The notes beneath the pieces were generated by a model. The model did no database searches. It was given only the letters and a program-made list of their open reading frames with translations, and had not been told where the DNA came from. 64,000 bases of DNA from Xanthomonas arboricola pv. juglandis (GTDB taxonomy: Bacteria > Pseudomonadota > Gammaproteobacteria > Xanthomonadales > Xanthomonadaceae), in the NCBI RefSeq assembly GCF_001013475.1, contig NZ_JZEF01000003.1, forward strand, positions 186,001 to 250,000, read 5' to 3'. The position numbers and the translations under genes are program-made. This document shows, piece by piece, positions 35,867-45,925 of this stretch. The first letter of the stretch is position 1; every line of letters starts with the position of its first letter.

Positions 35867-37842
35867 TGGGCAGGGAATCGGGATTCGGGATTGGGGATTC
35901 GCAACAGCAGTTTGCTGCAGACGTTACGACGGAGGAGGGCGCCTTTGCGATTCCCGATTCCCCACTCCCGATTCCCAGCGCGATCAGCGCCTACCTGCAT
36001 CAACACGAAGCCAAGCCGCTGCTGCGCTTCATCACCTGCGGCAGCGTGGACGATGGCAAGAGCACCTTGATCGGGCGCTTGCTGTACGACAGCAAGCGCC
36101 TGTTCGACGATCAGCTTGCCGCGCTGGAGAGCGATAGCCGGCGGCATGGCACGCAGGGCGAGGGTATCGACTATGCGTTGTTGATGGATGGGCTGGCCGC
36201 CGAGCGCGAGCAGGGCATCACCATCGATGTGGCGTACCGCTATTTCGATACCGACCAGCGCAAGTTCATCGTCGCCGACTGCCCCGGGCATGAGCAGTAC
36301 ACGCGCAACATGGCCACCGGCGCTTCCACTGCCGATGTTGCGGTGGTACTGGTGGATGCGCGCAAGGGCTTGCTGGCGCAGACGCGCCGGCACAGTTACA
36401 TCGTGTCGCTGCTGGGCATCGGCCATGTGGTGCTGGCGGTCAACAAGATGGACCTGGTGGACTACGACGCGCAGGTCTTCGCCGACATCGCCGAGGGCTA
36501 CCGCGCGCTGGCCGCGCAGCTGGGCATCGCCGATGTGCAGTGCATTCCGCTGTCGGCACTGGCTGGCGAAAATCTGTCCAGCCCATCGGCACGGATGCCG
36601 TGGTACCGCGGCCCGCATCTGCTGCAGCATCTCGACACCGTGCACGTGGAGACGCCGGAAGCCGGCAGCGGCTTCCGCTTGCCGGTGCAGTGGGTCAATC
36701 GCCCCCATCAGCACTTCCGTGGCTACGCCGGCACCATCGCCGCCGGGCAGGTGCGGGTGGGCGATGCCGTGGTGGTGGTGCCGTCCGGGCGCCGCACGCA
36801 GGTGGCATCGGTGCTGGATGCCAACGGCGAGGTGGACAGCGCACGCGCCGGCCAGGCGGTCACGCTGACCTTGCGCGAGGAGATCGATATCAGCCGCGGC
36901 GACATCATTGCCGCCGTCGACGACCCGCCGGAAGTGGCCGACCAGTTCGCCGCGCATCTGCTGTGGATGGACGATGCCGCCTTGCTGCCGGGGCGCCCGT
37001 ACTGGCTCAAGATCGGTACGCGCACGGTCACTGCGAGCATCAGCGAGATCAAGCACAAGGTCGATGTGAACACGCAGGAGCGGCTGGCTGCCAAGCGGCT
37101 GGAGCTCAATGAGGTGGGCTACTGCAATCTGGCGCTGGACGAGCCGATCGCGTTCTCGCCGTACGCGCGCAACCGCGTGCTGGGTGGCTTCATCCTGATC
37201 GACCGGCAGAGCAATGCGACCGTGGCCGCCGGCACGCTGGAGTTTGCGCTACGCCGCGCCGGCAACGTGCACTGGCAGCATCTGGACGTGGACCGCGCCG
37301 CCCGCGCGCGCATCAAGGGCCAGACCCCGCGCGTGCTGTGGTTCACCGGCCTGTCGGGCGCGGGCAAGTCCACGGTCGCCAACCTGGTCGACAAGCGCCT
37401 GCATGCGCTGGGCTATCACACCTTCATCCTGGACGGCGACAACGTGCGCCACGGGCTCAACCGCGATCTGGGCTTCACCGACGAAGACCGCGTGGAGAAC
37501 ATTCGCCGCGTGGCCGAGGTGGCGCGGCTGATGGCCGATGCCGGCCTGATCGTGCTGGTGAGCTTCATCTCGCCGTTTCGCGCAGAGCGGCAACTGGCGC
37601 GCGAGCGTTTCGACGCCGGGGAATTCGTCGAGGTGTTCGTGGACGTGCCGCTGGCGGTCGCCGAGGCGCGCGATGTGAAGGGGCTGTACCGCAAGGCGCG
37701 GGCTGGGCAGATTCCCAACTTCACCGGCATCGATTCGCCCTACGAGGCGCCGGAGGCGCCGGAGGTCCATCTTCACGCCGATGGTGAGAACGTAGAGGCG
37801 CTGGCGCGTCATGTGCTCGAGTTTCTCGGGCTGGAACGCTGA
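35866..37842 (+). CDS. cysNC: Bifunctional sulfate adenylyltransferase subunit 1 / APS kinase
   Basis: Fusion of CysN and CysC, 658 residues. The CysN half is an EF-Tu-like GTPase that drives APS synthesis with CysD: P-loop [16 protein letters not shown] (glycine 59), [21 protein letters not shown], then beta-barrel domains. The CysC half is APS kinase making PAPS: P-loop [14 protein letters not shown] from residue 495, [37 protein letters not shown]. About 45 N-terminal residues before LLRFITCG do not resemble CysN; they are encoded largely by a 104-base inverted-repeat element (GFGIGDS and [11 protein letters not shown] come from its arms). The ATG overlapping the cysD stop is the only good start seen before the domain. 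Confidence 0.95.
   Translation: MGRESGFGIGDSQQQFAADVTTEEGAFAIPDSPLPIPSAISAYLHQHEAKPLLRFITCGSVDDGKSTLIGRLLYDSKRLFDDQLAALESDSRRHGTQGEGIDYALLMDGLAAEREQGITIDVAYRYFDTDQRKFIVADCPGHEQYTRNMATGASTADVAVVLVDARKGLLAQTRRHSYIVSLLGIGHVVLAVNKMDLVDYDAQVFADIAEGYRALAAQLGIADVQCIPLSALAGENLSSPSARMPWYRGPHLLQHLDTVHVETPEAGSGFRLPVQWVNRPHQHFRGYAGTIAAGQVRVGDAVVVVPSGRRTQVASVLDANGEVDSARAGQAVTLTLREEIDISRGDIIAAVDDPPEVADQFAAHLLWMDDAALLPGRPYWLKIGTRTVTASISEIKHKVDVNTQERLAAKRLELNEVGYCNLALDEPIAFSPYARNRVLGGFILIDRQSNATVAAGTLEFALRRAGNVHWQHLDVDRAARARIKGQTPRVLWFTGLSGAGKSTVANLVDKRLHALGYHTFILDGDNVRHGLNRDLGFTDEDRVENIRRVAEVARLMADAGLIVLVSFISPFRAERQLARERFDAGEFVEVFVDVPLAVAEARDVKGLYRKARAGQIPNFTGIDSPYEAPEAPEVHLHADGENVEALARHVLEFLGLER
35873..35976. 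repeat. 104-bp inverted-repeat element inside the start of cysNC
   Basis: Arms 35873-35902 and 35947-35976 (30 bases each) are near-perfect reverse complements of GGGAATCGGGA-type units, as in the element at 32822-32927, with a different 44-base centre. It is in frame with cysNC and contains no stop codon in that frame. Confidence 0.9.
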
Positions 37843-38102
37843 GCGGGGCTGACAGGACATAGCGGCAGGCGTCAGGTGGGTGTGGGCAACGCGAAGCCGT
37901 CATGCATGAATGCGTGCATGCAGCGGCCGAGCGGTGGCCGCGTCCGTCCGGCAGCCACGCCGCCGTGTCGGTGGCTGCGCTGGCCAGTGCATCGCGCCGA
38001 CGACAGCAAGGGTCTTTGGTCATGGTGCAAAGCACGCCCTTTCTGTCAACTCCATGGCGGCTAGGTCGTTAAACTTTCGACGTACCCTGCCAGGATGTTC
38101 CG
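37843..38102. other. Non-coding gap between cysNC and the RND pair
   Basis: 260 bases with no supported gene. A small palindromic stretch around 37897-37921 (CATGCATGAATGCGTGCATG) is visible, but it has no T run and its role is unclear. Confidence 0.4.
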
Positions 38103-39173
38103 ATGCTTGTTCGACCCAGCGCGCGTTTCAGCGCAGTGCTCATGTTGGCCGTCGCGCTGGCCGGCTGCAGCCGTCAGGCCGCCGCGCCGGCCGCCGCCAA
38201 GCCCATCCCGGTCTCTGTGCAGGCGGTGACCACCCAGCCCTGGAACTCGACCGTGCAGTCGATCGCTACCGTGCGCGCGCGCGAATCGGTGGCACTGACT
38301 GCGGCGGTGAGCGATGTGGTGGAGCAGGTCAATTTCGACAGTGGCGACGAGGTCAAGGCCGGGCAACTGCTGCTGCGGCTGCGCGGCAATTCGCAGCAGG
38401 CGGCGCTGACGGCCGCCCAGGCCACCTTCGAGGAAACCGACCAGTTGTATCGACGCCAGTTGAGTCTGGTTGGCCAGCAGCTGGTCGCCAAATCCACCGT
38501 CGATACGCAACGCGCCTTGCGCGATGCGGCGCAGGCGCGCGTGCAGCAGATGCGCGCGGAGATCACCGACCGCGAGGTGCGTGCGCCGTTTTCCGGCGTA
38601 CTCGGCATCCGCCAGATCAGCCCGGGCTCGTTGATCACCTCCAGCACGGTGATCGCCACGCTGGACGATGTGGCGCGCATGTACGTGGACTTCCAGGTAC
38701 CGGAGTCGCAGTTCGGCCTGGTACAGCTCGGCAATACCGTCAATGGCAGCGCAGCGGCGTATCCGGGCGAACAGTTCGAAGGCGTGGTGGCGGCGATCGA
38801 TTCGCGCATCGACGAGACCACCCGCTCGGTGACGGTGCGGGCGGATTTCCCCAACGGCGATCGCCGGCTGCGCCCGGGCATGTTGCTGGAAGTGCGGCTG
38901 TTCCAGCCGGCGCGACAGGCGGTGGTGATCCCGGAGATTGCGGTGGTGCAGGTGGGGCGCGAATCCTACGTGTTCCGGGTCAAGCCCGACAGCAGCGTGG
39001 AGCGCGCCGATGTGCGCCTGGGCGAGCGCCGCGACGGCAGGGTGGAAATTCTCGAGGGAGTCAAGGCCGGTGAGCGCATCGTGGTGGACGGCACCGGCAA
39101 GTTGCGTCCGGGCCTGACGGTGGTCGATCAGGCCGCGTCTGCATCTGCCGCGCGCCCGCAGGCAGCACGATGA
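38103..39173 (+). CDS. RND efflux periplasmic adaptor lipoprotein
   Basis: A 356-residue membrane-fusion protein of the HlyD/AcrA family. The signal peptide ends in a lipobox (VALAGCSRQ), so it is anchored by lipid in the periplasm. A split biotinyl-lipoyl domain (VSDVVEQVNFDSGDEVKAGQ; REVRAPFSGVLGIRQISPG), a short alpha-hairpin between them, a beta-barrel domain and a membrane-proximal domain follow. Its stop overlaps the start of the permease (ATGA). No outer-membrane factor gene is adjacent, so the pump probably borrows a TolC-type protein. Confidence 0.93.
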   Translation: MLVRPSARFSAVLMLAVALAGCSRQAAAPAAAKPIPVSVQAVTTQPWNSTVQSIATVRARESVALTAAVSDVVEQVNFDSGDEVKAGQLLLRLRGNSQQAALTAAQATFEETDQLYRRQLSLVGQQLVAKSTVDTQRALRDAAQARVQQMRAEITDREVRAPFSGVLGIRQISPGSLITSSTVIATLDDVARMYVDFQVPESQFGLVQLGNTVNGSAAAYPGEQFEGVVAAIDSRIDETTRSVTVRADFPNGDRRLRPGMLLEVRLFQPARQAVVIPEIAVVQVGRESYVFRVKPDSSVERADVRLGERRDGRVEILEGVKAGERIVVDGTGKLRPGLTVVDQAASASAARPQAAR

Positions 39174-42100
39174 AACTCTCCGACCTGTCCATTACCCGCC
39201 CGGTGATGGCGGTGGTGATGAGCCTGCTGCTGATCGTGCTGGGGGTGATGTCGTTCACCCGGCTCACGCTGCGCGAGTTGCCGGCGATCGATCCGCCGAT
39301 CGTCTCGGTGGATGTGGAATACACCGGCGCGTCGGCGGCGGTGGTGGAAAGCCGCATCACCCAGGTGCTGGAAGACGCACTGGCCGGTATCGAAGGGATC
39401 GAGACCATCGAGGCGCGCAGCCGCAATGGCTCTTCCGATATCAGTATCGAATTCGTGCAGTCGCGCGATGTGGAGGCGGCCGCCAACGATGTGCGCGATG
39501 CGGTCAGCCGCGTCTCCGATCGCATGCCGGACCAGGCGCGCCCGCCGGAGATCTCCAAGGTCGAGGCCGACGCCGACCCCATCCTGTGGCTCAACATGAG
39601 CTCCAGCACGATGGACACGTTACAGCTGTCCGACTACGCCGAGCGCTACGTGGTCGACCGCTTCTCCAGCCTGGACGGCGTGGCGCAGGTGCGTATCGGC
39701 GGACGTCAGCGCTATGCGATGCGCATCTGGCTGGACCGCGATCAGCTGGCCGCGCGCGAACTCACCGTGGCCGATGTGGAAGCGGCGCTGCAGAACGAGA
39801 ACGTGGAGCTGCCGGCCGGCAGCATCGAATCAGCGCAGCGCGATTTCACCTTGCGCGTGGAGCGCAGTTATCTCAAGCCCGAGGACTTCGCCAAGCTGCC
39901 GCTCAGCAAGGGCGAGGGCGGCTATGTGGTGCGCCTGGGCGACGTGGCCAGGGTCGAGCTGACCTCGGCCGAGCGCCGCGCCTATTTCCAGAGCAACGGC
40001 GTACCCAACGTGGGCCTTGGCATCGTGCGCAACTCCACCGCCAATGCGCTGGACGTTGCTCGTGAGGCGCGCGCGCAGGCCGAGGAGGTGCAGAAGTCGC
40101 TGCCGCAGGGCACCAACATCTTCGTCGCCTTCGACACCACGACGTTTATCGATGCGGCGGTGGAGCGCGTGTACCACACGCTGATCGAAGCGGTGGTGCT
40201 GGTGCTGGTGGTGATCTGGGTGTTTCTGGGCAGCGCACGTGCGGCGCTGATTCCTGCGGTGACGGTGCCGGTGTGCCTGATCGCTGCGTTCATCGCGCTG
40301 TACGCGTTCGATTTTTCGATCAACCTGCTGACCCTGCTCGCGCTGGTGCTGTGTATCGGTCTGGTGGTGGACGATGCCATCGTGGTGGTGGAGAACATCC
40401 AGCGCCGCATCGACCTGGGCGAGCCGCCACTGGTGGCCGCCAAGCGCGGCACCGGCCAGGTCGCCTTCGCGGTGATCGCCACCACCGCGGTGCTGGTGGC
40501 GGTGTTCCTGCCGGTGGGCTTTCTGGAAGGCAATACCGGGCGCCTGTTCCGCGAGCTGGCGGTGGCATTGGCCGCGGCGGTGGCGATCTCGGCCTTCGTG
40601 GCGCTGACGCTGACGCCGATGATGTCGTCCAAGCTGTTGCGCTCGCACGGGCAGGCCAGGCCCAATCGCTTCCATCGCTGGTTCGATGGCCGCATGCAGG
40701 CGGTGTCCGCTGCGTACGGGCGCTCGCTGGAGCGGCATGTGCATCGCACCTGGATCTTCGCGCTGCTGATGCTGTTGGCACTTGGAGCCAGCGCGTGGTT
40801 GATGGGCCGGATTCCCTCCGAGCTGGCGCCGGCCGAGGACCGCGGCAATTTCCAGATCATGATCGACGGACCCGAAGGCGCCGGCTTCGATTACACCGTG
40901 GGGCAGATGCATCAGGTCGAGGCGATCCTCGGCCCCTACGTGGGCCCGGACAAGCCCATCGTGCGGGCCAACCCGCGCGTGCCCGGCGGCTTCGGCAGCA
41001 GCGAGGAAATGCATACAGGCCGGGTCAGCGTGTTCCTGCAGGACTGGGAAAAACGCACGCGCCCGACCACCGAGGTGGCCGACGAACTGCAGCAGAAGCT
41101 CAATGTGCTCAGCGGCGTGCGCGCACGCACGCAGGTGAGCGGCGGCCTGGTGCGCAGCCGCGGCCAGCCGTTCCAACTGGTGCTGGGCGGGCCGGATTAT
41201 GCGGAGATCGCACAGTGGCGCGATCGCATCCTGCAGCGCATGGAAGCCAATCCCGGCCTGGTCGGCCCGGACTCGGACTACAAGGAAACCCGCCCGCAGA
41301 TGCGCGTCAACATCGACCGCCTGCGTGCGGCCGATCTGGGCGTGCCGGTGACCGCGATCGGTGGCGCGCTGGAGGCGATGATGGGCTCGCGCCGTGTGAC
41401 CACGTTCGTGGACAACGGGGAGGAATACGACGTGATGCTGCAGGCCGGCCGCGAAGGCCGCATGGCGCCGGAAGACCTCACTGCCATCCGCGTGCGTTCC
41501 ACGCGTGGCGAGCTGATTCCGCTGTCCAACCTGGTCACGCTCAGCGAAGTGGCCGAGGCCGGCACCTTGAATCGCTTCAACCGCCTGCGTGCGATCACCA
41601 TCAGTGCCGGCCTGGCACCGGGCTACCCGCTCGGCGATGCGATCGCCTGGGCGCAGCAGACCGCACGCGAGGAATTGCCCGAGTACGCGCAGGTGGACTG
41701 GAAGGGCGAATCGCGCGAGTACCAGCAGTCCGGCAGCGCGGTGCTGCTGACCTTCGGCATGGCCTTGCTGGTGGTGTACCTGGTGCTGGCCGCGCAGTTC
41801 GAAAGCTTCGCCCATCCGCTGGTGATCATGCTGACGGTGCCGTTGGCGGTGCTGGGTGCGCTGGTCGGGTTGTGGGTCACCGGCGGCACGCTCAACCTGT
41901 TCAGTCAGATCGGCATCGTGATGCTGGTGGGGCTGGCGGCCAAGAACGGCATCCTGATCGTGGAGTTCGCCAATCAGTTGCGCGACGAAGGCCGCAGCGT
42001 GCATGAGGCGATCGTGGAATCGGCATCGGTGCGCCTGCGTCCGATCCTGATGACCTCGATCGCCACCGTGGTCGGCGCGATTCCGCTGGTGGTGGCTGGC

Positions 42101-42295
42101 GGGCCCGGCTCGGCCAGCCGCGCCACGATCGGTGTGGTGGTGATCTTCGGCGTGTCGCTGTCCACCTTGCTGTCGCTGTACGTGGTGCCTGCGTTCTACA
42201 GCCTGATTGCGCCATTCACCAAGTCGCCCGAAGCGGTGGCACGCGAGCTGGAAACCCTGGAGGCGCAGACGCCGTCGGTAGGCGGTCACGCCTGA
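39170..42295 (+). CDS. RND multidrug efflux permease
   Basis: A 1041-residue inner-membrane transporter of the HAE1/AcrB family: MKLSDLSITRPVMAVVMSLL at the N-terminus, two large periplasmic loops, and 12 predicted helices. The proton-relay Asp pair is in LVVDDAIVVVENIQRR in the fourth helix, and the second half has GLAAKNGILIVEFANQLRDE, both diagnostic. It should export hydrophobic drugs, plant phenolics or detergents by proton antiport; the exact substrate cannot be read. No linked regulator is present. It is coupled to its adaptor by a four-base overlap. Confidence 0.95.
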   Translation: MKLSDLSITRPVMAVVMSLLLIVLGVMSFTRLTLRELPAIDPPIVSVDVEYTGASAAVVESRITQVLEDALAGIEGIETIEARSRNGSSDISIEFVQSRDVEAAANDVRDAVSRVSDRMPDQARPPEISKVEADADPILWLNMSSSTMDTLQLSDYAERYVVDRFSSLDGVAQVRIGGRQRYAMRIWLDRDQLAARELTVADVEAALQNENVELPAGSIESAQRDFTLRVERSYLKPEDFAKLPLSKGEGGYVVRLGDVARVELTSAERRAYFQSNGVPNVGLGIVRNSTANALDVAREARAQAEEVQKSLPQGTNIFVAFDTTTFIDAAVERVYHTLIEAVVLVLVVIWVFLGSARAALIPAVTVPVCLIAAFIALYAFDFSINLLTLLALVLCIGLVVDDAIVVVENIQRRIDLGEPPLVAAKRGTGQVAFAVIATTAVLVAVFLPVGFLEGNTGRLFRELAVALAAAVAISAFVALTLTPMMSSKLLRSHGQARPNRFHRWFDGRMQAVSAAYGRSLERHVHRTWIFALLMLLALGASAWLMGRIPSELAPAEDRGNFQIMIDGPEGAGFDYTVGQMHQVEAILGPYVGPDKPIVRANPRVPGGFGSSEEMHTGRVSVFLQDWEKRTRPTTEVADELQQKLNVLSGVRARTQVSGGLVRSRGQPFQLVLGGPDYAEIAQWRDRILQRMEANPGLVGPDSDYKETRPQMRVNIDRLRAADLGVPVTAIGGALEAMMGSRRVTTFVDNGEEYDVMLQAGREGRMAPEDLTAIRVRSTRGELIPLSNLVTLSEVAEAGTLNRFNRLRAITISAGLAPGYPLGDAIAWAQQTAREELPEYAQVDWKGESREYQQSGSAVLLTFGMALLVVYLVLAAQFESFAHPLVIMLTVPLAVLGALVGLWVTGGTLNLFSQIGIVMLVGLAAKNGILIVEFANQLRDEGRSVHEAIVESASVRLRPILMTSIATVVGAIPLVVAGGPGSASRATIGVVVIFGVSLSTLLSLYVVPAFYSLIAPFTKSPEAVARELETLEAQTPSVGGHA

Positions 42296-42573
42296 GTGAT
42301 ACCGGCAGCGGTGCGCTGCTGCCGGTGGTCGACGACGCGGGGATGCTGCTGCATCGGCGTCGATCGCTGCGTTTGCATTTGACTGCATCGCAAACAAAAC
42401 CCAAACATCGGGGTGCAGGCTGTGTCTATCGAACGTGACAGCGCCAGGCCGCGTCATCGATGCAGTGACGCGGCGCAGCCCGGTGTCTTCTTGCCGGGAG
42501 CGTCTTCGCCACCGCCTGCAGCACTGCCGCGTGATCGAACCGGACGCCGCAATCCAGCCCAGGAGTGCATGCG

Positions 42574-42903
42574 ATGCAGACGCTGCCTTTCGTCAATGAC
42601 GACCCATCCACGCTGCGGTTTGCGCAGGGGCAGGCTGCGCAGATGCAGTGCCCGCATTGCGGTGCATCGCGCGTGGGCGATGTCGCTGCGCTCTGGGCAC
42701 GCGCTGCGACACCGGGAACAGGGCAACCGCCCGACGCCACTGCAGTAGCGTCCGTGCAGACGGCCACGCACCGGCAACGCTCGGTCGAACCGGCACGCCG
42801 CATCGCGCCACTGCAGTGCCCGATCCTGCGCGCAGCCCTGCTCGGCAGCATTGCGCTGGTGCTGCTGGTGGTGGACATGTTCGTGCTGTGGCCGCTGCCG
42901 TGA
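42574..42903 (+). CDS. Small membrane protein with a CxxC zinc-ribbon-like start
   Basis: A 109-residue protein, not recognised. Near the N-terminus it has MQCPHCGASRVGD, half of a zinc-ribbon-like knuckle; the only later cysteine (LQCPILRAAL) comes just before a single C-terminal membrane helix (ALLGSIALVLLVVDMFVLW). A Ser/Thr/Ala-rich linker lies between. The N-terminus would be cytoplasmic if the helix follows the positive-inside rule. AGGAG is 8 bases before the ATG at 42574, which is good evidence for translation. It stands alone between the RND pair and an aminopeptidase gene. Confidence 0.6.
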   Translation: MQTLPFVNDDPSTLRFAQGQAAQMQCPHCGASRVGDVAALWARAATPGTGQPPDATAVASVQTATHRQRSVEPARRIAPLQCPILRAALLGSIALVLLVVDMFVLWPLP

Positions 42904-43039
42904 TGCGCGCTGGCGGGCGGCTGCGCCGAGGCGGGCGGGGCGTCTGCGCCCCACGCATTGGCCACGCAATGACTAAGGTCACATGACAGTCATGGCCTGC
43001 TGTGGTCGACTTCGGCGGTTACCCTGCCCGGAATCGCCA

Positions 43040-45715
43040 ATGCGTCGTCTTGCCTGCCTGCTTGCTCCCTCCCTCCTTGCGCTGTGCTGCGGCACCGCGC
43101 TGGCGCAGTCCTCCGGCGAGCCGGTGCCCAATGGCCGCCTGCCGACCTGGGCGGTGCCCGAGCGCTACAGCCTGTCGTTCAAGATCGATCCGGACCAGAG
43201 CGAGTTCAGCGGCCGCACCAGCATCCGCGTGCAGCTCAAGCAGGCCTCCGATCACCTCTGGCTGCACGGCAAGGAACTGAAGGTCAGCAAGGTCACGGTC
43301 AAGCCCGTCAAGGGCAAGGCGCTGACCGCACGCTACGTGCAAGCCGATGCGCAGGCCGGTGTGGTGCGCCTGGATTTCGGCCGCACGCTGCAGCCGCAGA
43401 CGCTCACCGTCGACATCGTCTACAGCGCGCCGCTCAATCAGCAGCTGCAGGGCCTGTATCAGGTGAAGTACCAGGGCCAGGCCTATGCGATGACGCAGAT
43501 GGAGCCGATCAGCGCGCGCTACGCGTTCCCCGGTTTCGACGAACCCGCATTCAAGACTCCGTTCGACCTCAGCCTGACCGTGCCCACCGACGACCAGGCG
43601 CTGGCCAACACCATCGCCACCTCGACCAAGCCGGCCGGCAAGGGCTGGAAGACGGTGACCTTCGCTCCGACCGTGCCGCTGCCGACCTATCTGGTCGCCT
43701 ACGCCGCCGGCCCATGGGATGTGGTGGACGTGCCGGCCATGCCGGCCACCCCGCAGCGCCCCAACCCGACCCCGCTGCGCGGCATCGCCGCCAAGGGCCA
43801 GGGCCCGCGCATCACCCCGGCGCTGGACCAGACCCCGGCGATCATTGCCGCGCTGGAGGACTATTACGCCTTCGGTTATCCGTTCGACAAACTCGATCTG
43901 GTCGCCGCCCCGGACTTCAGCGCCGGTGCGATGGAAAACCCCGGGTTTGTCACCTTCCGCGACTGGCTGCTGTTGCTGGACAAGGACTCGCCGGCCGAGA
44001 ACGTGCAGCGCTCCTTCAACACCAATGCGCATGAGCTGGCCCACCAGTGGACCGGCGATGCCGTCACCATGGAGTGGTGGGACGACCTGTGGTTGAACGA
44101 GGCGTTCGCCACCTGGATGCAGCAGAAGATCACCATGCAGCTGCACCCGGAATACCGCGCCAATCTGGACCGCATCGGCGGCGCGCAGCATGCGATGGAC
44201 AACGACAGCCTGGTCAGCGCGCGCAAGATCCGCCAGCCGATCACCGGCAACGGCGATATCGAGACCGCCTTCGACGGCATCACCTACCAGAAGGGTGCGG
44301 CGGTGCTGGCGATGTTCGAGGCTTTCGTCGGCGAAGACGTGTTCCGCCAGGGCATGCGCGCCTACATCGCCAAGCACAAGTTCGGCAGCGCCACCGCCGA
44401 CGATCTGGTCGATGCGATCGCTGATGCCGCCGGCAAGGGTGAGGAGTTCAAGGCCGCCTTCCGCAGCTTCCTCAATCAGCCGGGCGTGCCGTATCTGCAG
44501 ACCCAGCTTGCCCGCGAAGGCGGCAAGACCGTGGTCAAGCTGCAGCAGCAACGCTATCTGCCGCTGGGTTCCACCGGCTCCACCGCGCAGCAATGGGGCG
44601 TGCCGGTGTGCGTCAAGTACGGCAAGGGCAAGAACCAGGTCGGCACTGCCTGCCAGATGCTCGCAGACGGCAGCGGCAGCGTCGTGCTGGACGGTGCCGG
44701 CAAGAACACCTGGGTGTTCCCTAACGCGCGTGGCGCCGGCTACTACCGTTTCAGCCTGCCCAAGAAGCAGCTGGCTGAACTGGGCAAGCAGGTCGGCCAG
44801 CTCGACGACAACGAACAGCTGGCCTATGCCGATGCGATCGATGCGGCCTACCGCCACGGCGATACCGACGGCGAGGCCGTGCTGGCAGCGCTCAAGCAGT
44901 TGGCGCCGTCCGAATCGGCCGATGTGTCCACGGCGCTGCTGAACCGCTTCGTGTGGATCTGGCGCTACCAGGCCACCAGCCAGGCCCAGCGCGACGTACT
45001 GCGTAAGGCCGCCGAACAGGCGTATCTGCCGCGTCTACGTCAGCTGGGTTACACGCGGCGTAGCGGCGAGTCGATCGACGACACCAGCCTGCGCTCGGCG
45101 CTGGCCGGGCTGTTCGCGCTGCGCCTGCAGAATGCGGAGGTGCGCAAGGCACTGCTGGCGCAGGGCGATGCGGTCCTGGCCGGCGGCAATGGTGCGCTGG
45201 ACTTCTCCAAAGCCAATCCGGATCTGCTCGGCACCGCACTGGCGGTGACCGCGCAGGAGCGCGGCGCACCGGCGGTGCAGAGCCTGATCGATGCATTGCG
45301 CACGCATGCCGACCCGGCGCAGCGCAACGCCATGATCGCCGCCCTGGGCACGCTGCAGGACCCGGCGCTGCTCAAGCAGGTACGTGATTTCGCGCTGACC
45401 GATGCGATCAAGGTGGGCGAGATGAAGAGCCTGCTGATGCGCGGTCATAGTTACGAGGCCTCGCATGCGTCGATGTGGCCGTGGTTCACCGCCAACTTCG
45501 ACCGTATCGTGCAGCGCAGTGGTTCGTTCGACGGCGGTGGATTGCCGGCGCTGGGTGCGTCCGGCGGTTGCAGCGTGGAAGAAGCCGACCGCCTGGATGC
45601 GTTCTTCAAGCCGCGCCTGGCCACGCTCAGCGGCGCCGACCGCGGCATGGCGCAGACCGGCGAGACCATCCGTCTGTGCGCCGCGCTCAAGCAGGCGCAA
45701 ACCGCCAAGCGCTGA
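43040..45715 (+). CDS. Secreted M1-family aminopeptidase
   Basis: An 891-residue zinc metallopeptidase exported by a signal peptide (MRRLACLLAPSLLALCCG, ending ALAQ). The exopeptidase motif GAMENPGFVTF and zinc site HELAHQW (His331, Glu332, His335) with Glu354 in NEAF give the full HExxH-x18-E pattern of M1 gluzincins. An N-terminal beta-saddle and a C-terminal helical ERAP1-like domain complete the family layout. It should trim N-terminal residues from peptides in the periplasm. The ATG at 43040 starts the signal peptide; the upstream in-frame ATG at 42983 is not supported. Confidence 0.95.
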   Translation: MRRLACLLAPSLLALCCGTALAQSSGEPVPNGRLPTWAVPERYSLSFKIDPDQSEFSGRTSIRVQLKQASDHLWLHGKELKVSKVTVKPVKGKALTARYVQADAQAGVVRLDFGRTLQPQTLTVDIVYSAPLNQQLQGLYQVKYQGQAYAMTQMEPISARYAFPGFDEPAFKTPFDLSLTVPTDDQALANTIATSTKPAGKGWKTVTFAPTVPLPTYLVAYAAGPWDVVDVPAMPATPQRPNPTPLRGIAAKGQGPRITPALDQTPAIIAALEDYYAFGYPFDKLDLVAAPDFSAGAMENPGFVTFRDWLLLLDKDSPAENVQRSFNTNAHELAHQWTGDAVTMEWWDDLWLNEAFATWMQQKITMQLHPEYRANLDRIGGAQHAMDNDSLVSARKIRQPITGNGDIETAFDGITYQKGAAVLAMFEAFVGEDVFRQGMRAYIAKHKFGSATADDLVDAIADAAGKGEEFKAAFRSFLNQPGVPYLQTQLAREGGKTVVKLQQQRYLPLGSTGSTAQQWGVPVCVKYGKGKNQVGTACQMLADGSGSVVLDGAGKNTWVFPNARGAGYYRFSLPKKQLAELGKQVGQLDDNEQLAYADAIDAAYRHGDTDGEAVLAALKQLAPSESADVSTALLNRFVWIWRYQATSQAQRDVLRKAAEQAYLPRLRQLGYTRRSGESIDDTSLRSALAGLFALRLQNAEVRKALLAQGDAVLAGGNGALDFSKANPDLLGTALAVTAQERGAPAVQSLIDALRTHADPAQRNAMIAALGTLQDPALLKQVRDFALTDAIKVGEMKSLLMRGHSYEASHASMWPWFTANFDRIVQRSGSFDGGGLPALGASGGCSVEEADRLDAFFKPRLATLSGADRGMAQTGETIRLCAALKQAQTAKR

Positions 45716-45925
45716 GCCGCGGCCTGCGGCCCGGGTGTGCGGTATCGGCAGTGGCGATACCGCGCATATCGGAGCAGCTGACAAGACGACAGCGTGCACC
45801 GCCAGGCGCGCGCCCACTGTCCCGAATCGGCATGTGCCACGCGCGCACTGCGGTTCTGGGCGCGCCGTCCGCAACCATTTGGCGCCTGCTCGCCAGGTGT
45901 CATCAGCCATTAGAGGGCCGAAGCG

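Noticed and set aside
32822-35976. Insertion sequence in the cys region
   Set aside because: The inverted-repeat elements are only 104-106 bases, carry no transposase and show no clear target duplication by eye; at most they are non-autonomous elements.
39830-42457. An 875-codon minus-strand frame opposite the RND permease
   Set aside because: Antisense to a fully conserved transporter; His/Gln/Arg-rich translation without domains.
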